Counted from the first letter of the stretch, positions 49,351-58,842 are shown. The stretch is 64,000 nt of DNA from Chryseolinea lacunae (GCF_016735595.1 NZ_JAERRB010000006.1:1-64000); one strand, 5' to 3'. Notes: generated by a model not told the origin, from the letters alone. Program-made: numbers and translations.

Positions 49351-52300
49351 CTATCGAACAATCATCACGTAACCGCTGATCGATTTTGTTTCTTCGCCAA
49401 GGCTTAGCGCATAGAAATACGTTCCCTGATCCAAAAGCTTTCCGGACTCCTGCCCTGCGTTAGAGCGTCCATCCCAGATCACCGACGTGTTGTTATAGTG
49501 ACTTGCCTGATACACCAGCAGTCCCCAACGGTCAAACACTTTAATAGAATTGTTGGGGAAGCTTTCGATGCTCCGGATATACCAGGCATCGTTGTTGCCG
49601 TCGTTGTTGGGCGAAAATCCTTCCGACACCGTGAGGGGTTGATACACATACTCAATGGTCACGGTGGCCTCGTCGGTCAGACCTGCCGGATCGGAAATGG
49701 TGTAGGTGAATGTCACCACGCCCGACTCCGTACCCGAGGGTTGATATACCACCTTGCCGTCCACAATACTCACCGAGCCTACCTGAGGCTGCGTCACCGA
49801 CACCAGGGTGAGTTCACTCTGGGTGTTGTCCACGTCGCTGTCGTTGGCCAGCACGTCAATGGCAAGCGGGATCAAAAATTTGTGCACGATCGGGCCATCG
49901 TCTACCGCGTTGGGCTTGCGGTTGGGGGGCGTCACCAAAACATTCACCGCCGCCACGTTTGATGCGGCACCCGATGCATCGCTGATGGTGTAGCTAAATG
50001 CATCGCCACCCAGATAGGCATTGGACGGTGTGTAGGTTATTTTTCCAGAAACATTGTCGATCGAAACCGTGCCGTGCGCGGGCGCATCCACCAGTGTAAC
50101 CGTCGATGCATCCAGGGCATTGTCAACATCGCTGTCGTTCGCGAGTATGGTAATGATTACCGCCGTTTCTTCCAGGGTGCCGACATTGTCGTTCACTGCC
50201 ACAGGCGCATCGTTCACCGGGTGCACATCCAGCGAAATCGTCACCACATTAGAAACACCGCCGTCAACATCTTTCACTGTGTAGGTGAAGGAATCAGCGC
50301 CGAAGTAATCCTTTGCCGGCGTATACAAGATTGCACCGGTTGTCGCATCAAGTGTCGTCGTGCCATGAGCGGCCGCGCTCACCACGTGCACCGACGCTGG
50401 GGCCAGCGAGTTGTCAACATCCGTGTCGTTTGCCAGCACATCGATCGTTGTGGGCGTGTCTTCATCGAGCACAGCGTTGTCATTAAAGGCCACGGGCACA
50501 TCGTTCACCGGCGTCACCGTGATGTTCGTGGTGGCGGTGTTCGAAGTAGCACCCGTTGCATCGTTCACGGTATAGGTAAACGAGTCGGTGCCGTAATAAT
50601 TCAGATCCGGCATATAGGTCACTACACCCGTTGTTGCATTCAGCACGGCAGTTCCGTGTGCGGGCAAAGTAGCCAGCGTCACCGAAGTTGCATCAATGGC
50701 ATTGTCAACATCCACGTCGTTCGCCAACACAGAAATGACTACCTGGGAATCTTCCTGAACGGTTGGCGCATCGTTGGCTGCGGCAGGGGCATCGTTCACC
50801 GGGTTGATGGTCAGACTCACCGTAACAATATTCGAGTTGTTCACGCCGTCGTTGATTTTGTATGTGAAGCTGTCGGTGCCATTATAGTCTGCGGCAGGCA
50901 CATAGCTGAAACTTCCGTTTGCGTTAAACGTCAGCGTGCCGTGCGTGGCAGTGCTCACCAGCAGTGCGGTCAGAACGTCGCCATCGGCATCCACGTCGTT
51001 TGTCAACACGCCCGCTGCGGCAACGTTCAACGTCACATCTTCATTCAGCGGATACGCATCGGCCGTTGCCACCGGATTGTCGCTCACGGGAGCAATGGTG
51101 ATGTTCACAGTGCCCGTTGTGCAGCCCGAGGTAGAAAAGTCGTCGCAGATCTGGTAGGTGAAAGAATCGGTTCCATTGTAGTCGTGCGCCGGGGTGTAGG
51201 TGTACGTTCCGTCGGCATTGATCACTACGGAGCCGTGGGTTGTTGTTTTTGTTTCGGCCGTCGCCGTCAACACACCGCTTTCAGGATCGATGTCGTTTGT
51301 CAGAAACGAAGCGGTCACCGACTGGTCTTCGTCTACCGCGACCACATCGTTTGTTGTGACCGGGTTCAGGTTGGTCGTATTCATGGTGATGCCGCAAACG
51401 CCCTGGTAGTTGTTCTTCCCTCCGGTGCTGGACGAGAATCCCCAATACACATGCGTGGCATCGCCACCAAAAACACTGGCCACAATGTCGTTGCTATAGC
51501 TGATGCGCTCCACGCCGTCGAAGTATACCTTGAATGTATTCGAAGGTTTATCCCACGACATTTTTACAGTATGCTCCACACCGTCTTCAATATCGAGTGG
51601 TGTGTTGGTGCCGTCAACAAGGGCGGGCACGGGGCTGGCCAGAATGCTATACACGTCGCCGTCTTTGCTGATGGCAATGTGATCGTATGCCGGTTCGCCG
51701 GCGTTCTGATACGTGTCCACTTCAATGCCGATGCCGGGTGAAATGCCACCCACCCCTAAATATTCTCCAACCGAACCCCGCGCATCAATGGGCGAACCGG
51801 CCACGTTCAGTGGCGGCGGGGTGTCGTCGCGTTGCAACATCCAGATGATGCCGTCGGCACCGGCGTCGTTCACGGTGCCCGGTGCGCTGAAGATGGCATT
51901 GAAATTCAATTCAAACGAATAGCGCAAATCCAGCGGCTTCCGGTTCCATACGGCACCTTGCTGATTGTTCAACGCTTTGGTAAGAATAAAACAGTCGGGT
52001 GCCGTTTCGATGGAGTTGTTTCCCACAATGTTGTAGCTCGCGTTGGGAGGATTCACGGTGATCGACACCACGGCCTGTCCGCAGCGCGAGGCCGGCACGC
52101 CGTTGTCGGTGCCGTTGTCACATACCTGATACGTAAACGTGTCGGTGCCGGTGAAGCTACCATCGGGTGTGTAGGTAAACGTTCCCACGGCGTTGATCAC
52201 CACCGAACCGTGTGCCGGTGGCACCAATGGTGCAGGCGACAGGCTGAGTGTGTTGTTCTCTGTGTCGGTGTCGTTGGTGCGCGCGTTGGCCGTCAATGCC

Positions 52301-55122
52301 GAGTTGGAACTTGTGCTATAAAAATCGTCCACGCCCACGGGTGCGTCGTTCACAGCTGTGATCGTGATGGTGAAGGTTTGTGACGCACTGATGTTCACGT
52401 TGGGCGCCGTGTTCGAGCCGTTGTCTTTCAGCGTCACGGTAACGGTCGTTGAACCATTCGCGTTGTTGGCCGGCTTGAATGTTAACGTTCCGGTTGTGCC
52501 GCTGATGGCGGGTTGCGTGGCAAACAATGCTGTGTTGGCGGCCGTGGCTGTGAACGTGAGGGTTTGCGTGGTGAACGGATCACCATCGTTGAGGTTGGTG
52601 GCCCAACCGGTCACGGTTTGTGTTCCAAAATCTTCTGTCACCGTTTGGTCTGCACCGATCGTGAAGGAAGGCGCATCGTTGATCAGCGAAACGGTGATGG
52701 TGACTGTGGCCGCCAGTGATGTTGTCCCGGCTACGTCTTTCACCGTATACTTAATGGTATTGGTGCCGCTGAATTCTGCGTTGGGCACATAGGTGATCTT
52801 TCCGTTCACCGGATCGATCGATGCTGTTCCGTTCACCGGCGACACGGTGATGGCCAGGGTGGTCGGGTCAATAGTGTCGTCCACATCCGAGTCGTTCGCC
52901 AGCACGTCGATGGTGATGGTGGTTTCTTCCGGCGTGGTCACGTTGTCGGCCACCACGGTGGGTGCGTCGTTCACGGGTGTCACCGTGATGTTCCGCGTGG
53001 TGGTGTTGCTGCTCAGGCTGCCGTCTGTCACGGTGAAGCTCACGGTCCGTGTTGCCGGCGATGGCGTGGCCAGGTTGCTGTTTTTGTATCGTACGGCACG
53101 CAATGCGTTTTGATAATTTACAACCGATGCACTACCCGTCAATGTCATGGTGCCGGTCGTGGCGTTGAACGAGCCGGTGATGCCCGAGGCGTTTGTAAAA
53201 GACAACACATCTTCTGTGCTCACATAGTTGCCGGTGATCTGGATGGTGGCTCCGGCCAGGTTGGTGTTGTCGCCATCGCTTGCCGTTTGGGTCGTAGTCA
53301 TGGCGGTGGCAGCTTGGTCTTCGGTGTAGGCCATGTCGGCCGATTCAATTGCGGCCAACACGGGCGCGTCGTTTACCACGGCAATGGTAATGTTCCGGAT
53401 CATGGTGTTGCTGTTGCCACTGCCATCGTTCACTCTAAAGGCCACCGCGCGTGTGGTGGTGGACGGTGCCAGATGGTTTGTGTTTTCATACGTCACCGAA
53501 CGCAGCGCAGCTTCATAGTCCGACAAAGAGGCGACACCGGTAAGTGTCAAAATTCCCGTGGTGCTGTTGAACGAACCGGTGATGCCAAACGCGTTTGCAA
53601 ATGCCAACACATCCTGCGATGCGTTGTAAGCGGGCGCATTGATTTGCACCGTGGCACTGGCCAGCGTGGTGTTGTCAACATCGGCGATGGCAAGGGTTGA
53701 GGTGATGGTGGTGGCTCCCTGATCTTCGGTATAAGAAAGGGCCGCCGGTTCAACCGCCGACAGCACCGACACGTCGTTCACCGGAGTGACGGTTATGTTT
53801 CGTGTCACGGTGTTGCTGGCGTCGGTGCCGTCTGTCACGGTAATGCTAAGCGTGCGTGTGGACGATGAAGGGTTGTCGGTGTTGGTGTTTTTGTAGAGCA
53901 CATTGCGCAGGGCCGTTTGATAGTTGCCCACGGTCGCGGTGCCGGTCAATGCAATGGTTCCCGTGGCCGCGTCGAAAGTGCCGGTGATGCCGTTGGCCGT
54001 GGTGAACGACAACACATCTTCCGTGGCCACGAAGTTGCCGGTGATCTGAATGGTTGCCCCGGTGAGGTTTGCGTTGTCGACATCAACCGCTGTGATGGCG
54101 CCGCTTATATTTTTTGCTGCGCCGCCTTCGCTAAACGTCAGGGCAGCGGCTTCAATAGCGGCCAGCACCGGTGCGTCGTTCACGGCCGTGAAGGTGATGT
54201 TGCGCGACAGGGTGGTGCTGTTTGTAGCGCCATCGTTCACTCTAAAGGTGATGGTGCGGGTGGTCGTGGAGGGATTGTTGTTATTGTTGTTTTGAAACGT
54301 GACGGACTGCAATGCGGCCTGATAGTTGGCCAGTGACGAAGCACCGCTCAGCGTGAGCGTGCTCCCGCTAAACGAACCCGTGATGCCAAACGCGTTGGTG
54401 AACGCCAGCACATCTTTGCCGGATTCAAAACCGGCAGAAATCACTACGGTGGCACTCGCGATGTTTACGTTGTCGACATCCGAAACGGCAATCGACGATG
54501 TGATTTGTGTGGCCGCTTGCCCTTCGCTGTAGGCAAGGTTTGTCATCTCGATGCCGGAGAGCACGGGTGCATCGTTCACACCACTCACGTTGATGTTGCG
54601 CGACACGGTGTTGCTGTTCACCGTTCCGTCGTTCACGGTGAAGCTCAAGGTTCTTGCGGTAGTGGATGGCGCGTCTGTATTTGTGTTTTGATATTTCACG
54701 GCGCGCAACGCCGTTTGGTAATTTGCTTTGGTGGCCGAACCGGTGAGGGTGAGGGTTCCGGTAGAGACATCCCAGGTGCCGGTGATGCCCGAGGCGTTCG
54801 TAAAAGACAACACGTCTTCGGTGCTCACATAGTTGCCGGTGATCTGCACCGTGGCGCTCACCATGTTCGCATTGTCTGCATCGGCCACGGTGATGTTGGC
54901 CGTGATTGATGTGGCGGCGGCGCCTTCGGCATAGGCCAACGCCCCCGGTTCGATGCCAGCCAAAACCGGCGCCACATTGGCCGGAACAAACGCTACCGTC
55001 TTTTTCGCGCCAGCTAGCGGCGCGGCCGAAACGGCTGCTGCCGTAATCAACAGTAATGTGATGACGATGCCGGCAAGCAGCTTGTAGCCAATTTTTGTCT
55101 TTGCCAGAATGGTAGTACTCAT
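49351..55122 (-). CDS. Giant T9SS-exported surface adhesin with L-type lectin domain
   Basis: 1923 residues with an N-terminal hydrophobic segment (YKLLAGIVITLLLITAAAV) acting as signal. Five ~133-residue repeats follow (about 48-715), each with VNDAPVL, an AYxEG/E motif, VxDVDN and LSFTNASGITG. Then three ~95-residue cadherin/Big-type repeats (about 715-1025), an L-type lectin-like domain (about 1025-1245; DGIIWMLQRDD, GIGIEVDTYQN, HTVKMSWDKPSNTFKVYFDG) and six more VNDAPVA..D...DE...DVLANDSDVD repeats (about 1245-1815), rich in acidic calcium-binding-like motifs. The end is a gliding-associated CHU_C/type-B sorting domain (VSEGFSPNNDGNNDAWYI ... FDRWGLLVYQ ... GTYFYALSL), which directs secretion through the type IX system. 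It probably binds glycans on surfaces or prey. Monocistronic. Confidence 0.92.
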   Translation of the reverse strand: MSTTILAKTKIGYKLLAGIVITLLLITAAAVSAAPLAGAKKTVAFVPANVAPVLAGIEPGALAYAEGAAATSITANITVADADNANMVSATVQITGNYVSTEDVLSFTNASGITGTWDVSTGTLTLTGSATKANYQTALRAVKYQNTNTDAPSTTARTLSFTVNDGTVNSNTVSRNINVSGVNDAPVLSGIEMTNLAYSEGQAATQITSSIAVSDVDNVNIASATVVISAGFESGKDVLAFTNAFGITGSFSGSTLTLSGASSLANYQAALQSVTFQNNNNNNPSTTTRTITFRVNDGATNSTTLSRNITFTAVNDAPVLAAIEAAALTFSEGGAAKNISGAITAVDVDNANLTGATIQITGNFVATEDVLSFTTANGITGTFDAATGTIALTGTATVGNYQTALRNVLYKNTNTDNPSSSTRTLSITVTDGTDASNTVTRNITVTPVNDVSVLSAVEPAALSYTEDQGATTITSTLAIADVDNTTLASATVQINAPAYNASQDVLAFANAFGITGSFNSTTGILTLTGVASLSDYEAALRSVTYENTNHLAPSTTTRAVAFRVNDGSGNSNTMIRNITIAVVNDAPVLAAIESADMAYTEDQAATAMTTTQTASDGDNTNLAGATIQITGNYVSTEDVLSFTNASGITGSFNATTGTMTLTGSASVVNYQNALRAVRYKNSNLATPSPATRTVSFTVTDGSLSSNTTTRNITVTPVNDAPTVVADNVTTPEETTITIDVLANDSDVDDTIDPTTLAITVSPVNGTASIDPVNGKITYVPNAEFSGTNTIKYTVKDVAGTTSLAATVTITVSLINDAPSFTIGADQTVTEDFGTQTVTGWATNLNDGDPFTTQTLTFTATAANTALFATQPAISGTTGTLTFKPANNANGSTTVTVTLKDNGSNTAPNVNISASQTFTITITAVNDAPVGVDDFYSTSSNSALTANARTNDTDTENNTLSLSPAPLVPPAHGSVVINAVGTFTYTPDGSFTGTDTFTYQVCDNGTDNGVPASRCGQAVVSITVNPPNASYNIVGNNSIETAPDCFILTKALNNQQGAVWNRKPLDLRYSFELNFNAIFSAPGTVNDAGADGIIWMLQRDDTPPPLNVAGSPIDARGSVGEYLGVGGISPGIGIEVDTYQNAGEPAYDHIAISKDGDVYSILASPVPALVDGTNTPLDIEDGVEHTVKMSWDKPSNTFKVYFDGVERISYSNDIVASVFGGDATHVYWGFSSSTGGKNNYQGVCGITMNTTNLNPVTTNDVVAVDEDQSVTASFLTNDIDPESGVLTATAETKTTTHGSVVINADGTYTYTPAHDYNGTDSFTYQICDDFSTSGCTTGTVNITIAPVSDNPVATADAYPLNEDVTLNVAAAGVLTNDVDADGDVLTALLVSTATHGTLTFNANGSFSYVPAADYNGTDSFTYKINDGVNNSNIVTVSLTINPVNDAPAAANDAPTVQEDSQVVISVLANDVDVDNAIDATSVTLATLPAHGTAVLNATTGVVTYMPDLNYYGTDSFTYTVNDATGATSNTATTNITVTPVNDVPVAFNDNAVLDEDTPTTIDVLANDTDVDNSLAPASVHVVSAAAHGTTTLDATTGAILYTPAKDYFGADSFTYTVKDVDGGVSNVVTISLDVHPVNDAPVAVNDNVGTLEETAVIITILANDSDVDNALDASTVTLVDAPAHGTVSIDNVSGKITYTPSNAYLGGDAFSYTISDASGAASNVAAVNVLVTPPNRKPNAVDDGPIVHKFLIPLAIDVLANDSDVDNTQSELTLVSVTQPQVGSVSIVDGKVVYQPSGTESGVVTFTYTISDPAGLTDEATVTIEYVYQPLTVSEGFSPNNDGNNDAWYIRSIESFPNNSIKVFDRWGLLVYQASHYNNTSVIWDGRSNAGQESGKLLDQGTYFYALSLGEETKSISGYVMIVR
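49700..51360. repeat. Tandem Ig/cadherin-like coding repeats, type 2
   Basis: Six consecutive ~95-residue units in the C-terminal part of the adhesin gene, each encoding a variant of ND...DE...VLANDxDVD, AHGTxxL, YTPxxxYxGxDSFTYTV. DNA copies are diverged but clearly related, so recombination-driven length variation is possible. Confidence 0.8.
52975..54980. repeat. Tandem coding repeats, type 1
   Basis: Five consecutive ~133-residue units in the N-terminal half of the adhesin gene, each with APVLxxIE, YxEGxAAT, DVDNxN, EDVLSFTNxxGITG and a closing TRTxSFxVNDG strand. Similarity is high, suggesting fairly recent duplication. Confidence 0.8.
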
Positions 55123-55413
55123 AGTTAGGGGTCGTGTTGACCTCTAGTATCCAAGGCGTGTACCAAAGCCGTTATCCGGATGAAAAACAGCATCTAAGCT
55201 CTGAAAACGAAAGTCCTGCTTAAGATACACCACTCTTCATTTTCCTTTTTTGGGATTAAACCCGACGGTCTTCCATTTTTGGGGAGCCTTTTTTGGTGGA
55301 ACGGATGGGTTGGGAGGGGCTATAAATGCCGGATTGGGGTCGTGATAGAACACGGTAGTCTATAGTATATGCTAGTATGTGCTCTGAGTTTTAATGTGTC
55401 GGATGAGGGCTGT
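55123..55413. other. Intergenic region before the adhesin gene
   Basis: No gene is visible. It must contain the leftward adhesin promoter, but no clean TTG/TAnnTTTG pair was found. Several G-rich and T-rich runs are present without convincing hairpins. Confidence 0.4.
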
Positions 55414-56511
55414 CTACTTTGCCCGGACTTTCTTCCTCGGCGCTTCCGCTTTATCGTTGGGCATGGCAAACGCCAGGTATTCTTTCACGGCCTTGGCCAC
55501 AGCCTGTGTCTGTTGTTTTGAGAACGTATAGAATGGCATGACTTCTATTCCGCCCGGCGATTTTTGTTTTCGCTGCCACGTTCCACTGATCACCCCGTTC
55601 ACCACCAGCATGTGATTGGAGCCCGGAGTGTCAACCGCCGGTTTGTGTTGACGTTTCGGATCGACCAAAGCCTCCCTGTTTTTATAGCTCATCCCATATT
55701 CATCGTAGTCAGGCATGAGAAACGTTGTTTGGCTTGTCGCGCTGATTTTGGATGAACCGGGTTTCTCGATATACTCTACTCCATTCACGTTTTCATTTTC
55801 GAATGTTGCCGGGAGCAGGTTGGCGGCAGCCTGCGCATCTTTGAGCGTTAAGCCCGACCAGTATGACAGATCGTGAACCGTTGCCGGACTTCGCGATGTG
55901 AAATAACGGTTGGCCAACCGGGCCAGCGCTTCCTCGCGCGCGATTGTTTTAGTTTCGGGCACACGTTCATCGAGCCATGCATACGTGAACTGCTTGCCCT
56001 GGCGCGGGCCGCTGCAAATCAATCCCTCCAATTCAGCATGCATGAACAAGTACGCCAGGCGAAGACCGTCGGCATGGATTTTTTTCTCCGCCAGTTTCTC
56101 GTTCAGAATGTCGCGTGTTAAAAAATGTTTTCCCGCCAATGCTTTCTCGAAAACGGCTCGGCTTCGTTTCAACGTGCCGGCATCCAATTCAAATTTCCGA
56201 TACCAATATGCATTCACAGCGTGCACGCGTGGCGCGGTGAGCATGAGCAGCCAACGAATATCGTCGGGCGACACAAAGTGCCAGGTAGGTCGTAGCAAAT
56301 GGGTACGCAAAATATCGCCGCGGTTGAATGCGTTTTCAATCACCACATCATCAACGCCACGTGCGCGTAAAGCAATAGCCCACTTGGCCATGGCAAACTC
56401 CTGCGCCTGCATGGCCCCGAGCCATTGCACCACCTCTTGTGGTTTCTCAAATTCTGATCCAGCGATGCCGTGATTGATCAGCCGATGCTTTGCTAGGTCT
56501 GCGATGGTCAT
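55414..56511 (-). CDS. Winged-helix protein of the AlkZ/AlkX (HTH_42) family
   Basis: 365 residues of the PF06224 family. The N-terminal part has LAKHRLINHGI and the diagnostic LGAMQAQEFAMAKWAI segment, whose Q35-A-Q37 matches the QxQ catalytic motif of AlkZ-type DNA glycosylases. Also typical are ILRTHLLRPTWHFV, LLMLTAPRV, the winged-helix stretch, RSPATVHDLSYWSGLTLKDA and the C-terminal LMPDYDEYGMSYKNREAL and GVISGTWQRK. AlkZ enzymes unhook interstrand crosslinks or protect producers of DNA-damaging metabolites; AlkX-like members act in general crosslink tolerance. No antibiotic cluster is nearby, so a housekeeping role is more likely. The C-terminal tail is lysine/arginine-rich. Monocistronic by spacing. 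Confidence 0.88.
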   Translation of the reverse strand: MTIADLAKHRLINHGIAGSEFEKPQEVVQWLGAMQAQEFAMAKWAIALRARGVDDVVIENAFNRGDILRTHLLRPTWHFVSPDDIRWLLMLTAPRVHAVNAYWYRKFELDAGTLKRSRAVFEKALAGKHFLTRDILNEKLAEKKIHADGLRLAYLFMHAELEGLICSGPRQGKQFTYAWLDERVPETKTIAREEALARLANRYFTSRSPATVHDLSYWSGLTLKDAQAAANLLPATFENENVNGVEYIEKPGSSKISATSQTTFLMPDYDEYGMSYKNREALVDPKRQHKPAVDTPGSNHMLVVNGVISGTWQRKQKSPGGIEVMPFYTFSKQQTQAVAKAVKEYLAFAMPNDKAEAPRKKVRAK

Positions 56512-56651
56512 GGTGTGTTTGAATATATCCTTCGCTTATCGGACACTATTCAAATATCGCACTTCTCATCCTGTTTTAAATAACAAGGCACGTCATTCTA
56601 AAAATTGAAAAGAACCAAATCTCAAATTCACGCAAGCCGTGGGACAAGGTC

Positions 56652-57578
56652 TCAATCATACATCGCGATGTGCCACATGATTTTCAATGAACCATCCTTT
56701 TCCCGTCTCCAAATTCTTAAATCTTTACCCAACCCCACACCCGACCAGTCGCCACTTCTCACCGCCGCAAAATGACTGGCATACTCAATGACATACATTC
56801 CAAGATGATCGATGTGGTCGTTACGGATATCCAGCTTTTCAAAAACCGGAAGTCCCTTGCAATGCTCCACCAAAAAATCTTCCAACGCTTTTTTGCCCTT
56901 GCGCAAAGGCTGTCCGGAATACAGAAACATGCCATCGTCGGCATAGAACTGTGCCCAGATGGCCGCGTCGTGTTGGCTCACGGTGGCTTCCATCAAGCGA
57001 TTCAGCGCCGCCAGTTCAAAGCTGATATTGTTGTTTATGTTCACATGCGACATGACCGCCACATCCTCATTGGGCACGTCAGCGAACTTCAATTGATTGG
57101 CATCGTCGGTTGGGTGATCATAGTTCCAGGCTTCTGTGATGAGACGCAGCGTTTTGTTTTCTTGCTTCTTCCAGAGATTTAAATACTTGCCCTTCCAATC
57201 AAAGTCTTTGCCAGTGCTTTTCAATTTCATTTTCTGCGTAAACGTTCCAACCTCGGCAACGAGCGTACCCAGGTCAATCACGTCCATTTCCATCATGTTG
57301 TATTCCCGAACATCGAAACGCGAAGCAAAAGCTTTCCGGTATGCCAACACATTCGCTTTGCCTACAATGGTTTTCTGAAACGCGGGCATCAGCCGGAGAT
57401 TGTCGTCATAGTAGGCGACTATCGCCTCTGGCTTTTTTCCAACCATGCTTTTGGCTACATCAGATCTGAATTGTTTCAAATACGCCTGTGCCTGCTCATC
57501 GGGTTTTGTCTGAGACCAGGCGTTTCGAATCATCACGGCGAGGCAAGCGAGAAGGAGAATGAATTTGATTTTTGGCAT
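56652..57578 (-). CDS. Exported protein with two NTF2-like (SnoaL/DUF4440) domains
   Basis: 308 residues. The signal peptide ends at AWSQ (about residue 23). Two NTF2-fold units are visible: residues 30-150 (EAIVAYYDDNLRLMPAFQKT, VGKANVLAYRKAF, GTLVAEVGTFTQ, GKYLNLWKKQENKTLRLITE) and 185-308 (LNRLMEATVSQHDAAIWAQF, YADDGMFLYSGQPLRKGKKA, LEDFL, YVIEYASHFAAV, LRIWRREKDGSLKIMWHIAM). NTF2-like domains bind small hydrophobic ligands or act as isomerase-like scaffolds; no catalytic residues can be assigned. The duplication within one chain is notable. The next leftward gene is 140 nt away, so it is likely monocistronic. Confidence 0.85.
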   Translation of the reverse strand: MPKIKFILLLACLAVMIRNAWSQTKPDEQAQAYLKQFRSDVAKSMVGKKPEAIVAYYDDNLRLMPAFQKTIVGKANVLAYRKAFASRFDVREYNMMEMDVIDLGTLVAEVGTFTQKMKLKSTGKDFDWKGKYLNLWKKQENKTLRLITEAWNYDHPTDDANQLKFADVPNEDVAVMSHVNINNNISFELAALNRLMEATVSQHDAAIWAQFYADDGMFLYSGQPLRKGKKALEDFLVEHCKGLPVFEKLDIRNDHIDHLGMYVIEYASHFAAVRSGDWSGVGLGKDLRIWRREKDGSLKIMWHIAMYD

Positions 57579-57822
57579 AGCTTGATTTTATTATTCCTTT
57601 AAAAACAATACGCATTGTCGAATTTGTCTGGAATCAATTTCACAAGAAGTGTGGGGACATACAATGTGAAAGTCGGTGTTATTGATAACCCGCCGCTGCA
57701 GGTTGACTACGGGCCGGATTTTATTGACGACAGAACTCCCTTCGTCCGCTAGCGGATAGGCGCGTCCGATTCCAGGCCATTATTCACAGGAAGCTATCGA
57801 TCGATCATTGTCATGGCGGTGG

Positions 57823-58293
57823 TCACTTCCCCCAGAACCTATCCTCCTGAAGAATATTCTCCGAATAAATCTTCACGTGCGTGATCTTTCCATTCTCCAC
57901 CGTGTAGATATCAATGTTGCTCACGTCAAGTACGTTGCCGGTGGGTTGTGCAGCGGTCCAGCGAAGTTGCACGGCCACGGTGTTGCCGGTCACGCCGTAA
58001 TGGCGGATGGCGGCGAGCTTCACGGTTTTTTCCGACCATTCGCCCATGATGCGTCCCATCTCGAACACTTCGGCCATCGACCTCTTGGTTCCGGATAGCC
58101 GGTTGTTGCCGGGCTGCTCCCACTGCACGTTCGGATGGAGCAGCGTTTTCAGTTTTTCGTGGTCGCCTTGTTGCACGGCGAAAAGAAATTCGCGCACAAT
58201 TTGTTCGGGTGTAGTGGTGACCGGTTCTGTCTTTTGTGCCGTGGCCATGGTCGCTATCCCGACGAAGAAGAGAATAAGCATGTTGGTTTTCAT
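57823..58293 (-). CDS. SnoaL-like ketosteroid-isomerase-fold protein
   Basis: 156 residues. The signal peptide ends near TATAQ (ATMATAQ, about residue 20). A single NTF2/SnoaL domain follows: QIVREFLFAVQQGDHEKLKT, LLHPNVQWEQPGNNRLSGTK, EVFEMGRIMGEW, AIRHYGVTGNTVAVQLRWTA and NVLDVSNIDIYTVENGKITH. The exported location is unusual for SnoaL enzymes and matches the larger two-domain protein nearby. It starts 18 nt after the stop of the small membrane protein gene, so both are co-transcribed and probably controlled by the divergent AraC regulator. Confidence 0.87.
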   Translation of the reverse strand: MKTNMLILFFVGIATMATAQKTEPVTTTPEQIVREFLFAVQQGDHEKLKTLLHPNVQWEQPGNNRLSGTKRSMAEVFEMGRIMGEWSEKTVKLAAIRHYGVTGNTVAVQLRWTAAQPTGNVLDVSNIDIYTVENGKITHVKIYSENILQEDRFWGK

Positions 58294-58311
58294 GTTGCTG
58301 TGGTTTAGAAA

Positions 58312-58689
58312 TTACGCTTCGATTTGTTTCACGCCTCTGAATTGCAAATAGGCCATGGCGGCCACCCACAAGGCGACACCCGCCACAAACAGGTTTCCCA
58401 AAACTGAAAATGCGACGGGCCGAATGCCGAGCAGCAGCGCGCTGGCAATCACCCAAAGCGTGTCAGCGGCTACGATGCCATAGATACGGGACACGTTCAC
58501 CGTTTTGCGTCGTGACTCATACAGCACAAAGGCGGCGAACACCAACAGGAAAATACCAACCTCTGCAAAAGGCATCACCGCGTCAACGGCAAAAAGGTTG
58601 GCAATGAAACCCGGAAACACCACCAGCAGAAAACCTGTGGCACCTGAACTGATGGCGTTGATGAGCAGAACATTTCTGAGCGTTATCAT
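58312..58689 (-). CDS. Four-helix integral membrane protein
   Basis: 125 residues with four predicted transmembrane helices: VLLINAISSGATGFLLVVFP, VMPFAEVGIFLLVFAAFVLY, IYGIVAADTLWVIASALLLG and VAFSVLGNLFVAGVALWVAA. Only short loops connect them, and a basic loop (ESRRKTVN) lies between helices 2 and 3. No characterised family is recognised with certainty; similar small proteins often accompany AraC and SnoaL genes. It is the first gene of a leftward pair divergent from the AraC regulator. Confidence 0.8.
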   Translation of the reverse strand: MITLRNVLLINAISSGATGFLLVVFPGFIANLFAVDAVMPFAEVGIFLLVFAAFVLYESRRKTVNVSRIYGIVAADTLWVIASALLLGIRPVAFSVLGNLFVAGVALWVAAMAYLQFRGVKQIEA

Positions 58690-58724
58690 ATTTGTTTCGT
58701 TTTGGTTTGTGAAATTTTATATGA

Positions 58725-58732
58725 CAAAAGTA
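58725..58732 (-). promoter_or_regulatory. Candidate -7 element of the membrane protein/SnoaL pair
   Basis: Leftward TACTTTTG fits TAnnTTTG exactly, 36 nt before the start codon at 58689. No good -33 TTG is found at normal spacing, consistent with an activator-dependent promoter. Confidence 0.4.
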
Positions 58733-58778
58733 TGGTGCGCTCCACACGCAGGATTTACCTTTAGGCGTCATTCGATTA

Positions 58779-58828
58779 TCATTTCACGACATCGGCTTTT
58801 TGGCGCCATGGCGATCTCATTTCACGAC
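58779..58828. promoter_or_regulatory. Direct repeats TCATTTCACGAC, candidate AraC-family operator
   Basis: A perfect 12-bp direct repeat at 58779-58790 and 58817-58828 (38 bp apart) lies between the AraC gene and the divergent membrane/SnoaL pair. AraC-type activators commonly bind direct repeats. The second copy ends 14 bp before the regulator's start codon, suggesting autorepression. Confidence 0.5.
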
Positions 58829-58842
58829 TTTACTTTTACGGC

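Noticed and set aside
50074-51741. 555-codon rightward open frame inside the adhesin gene
   Set aside because: Arg/His/Gly/Val-rich antisense of repeated coding sequence; the leftward frame encodes recognisable repeat and lectin domains.
49700-54980. CRISPR-like or satellite array from the periodic signal
   Set aside because: The repeats are 285-400 bp, in frame, diverged at synonymous sites and encode protein domains.
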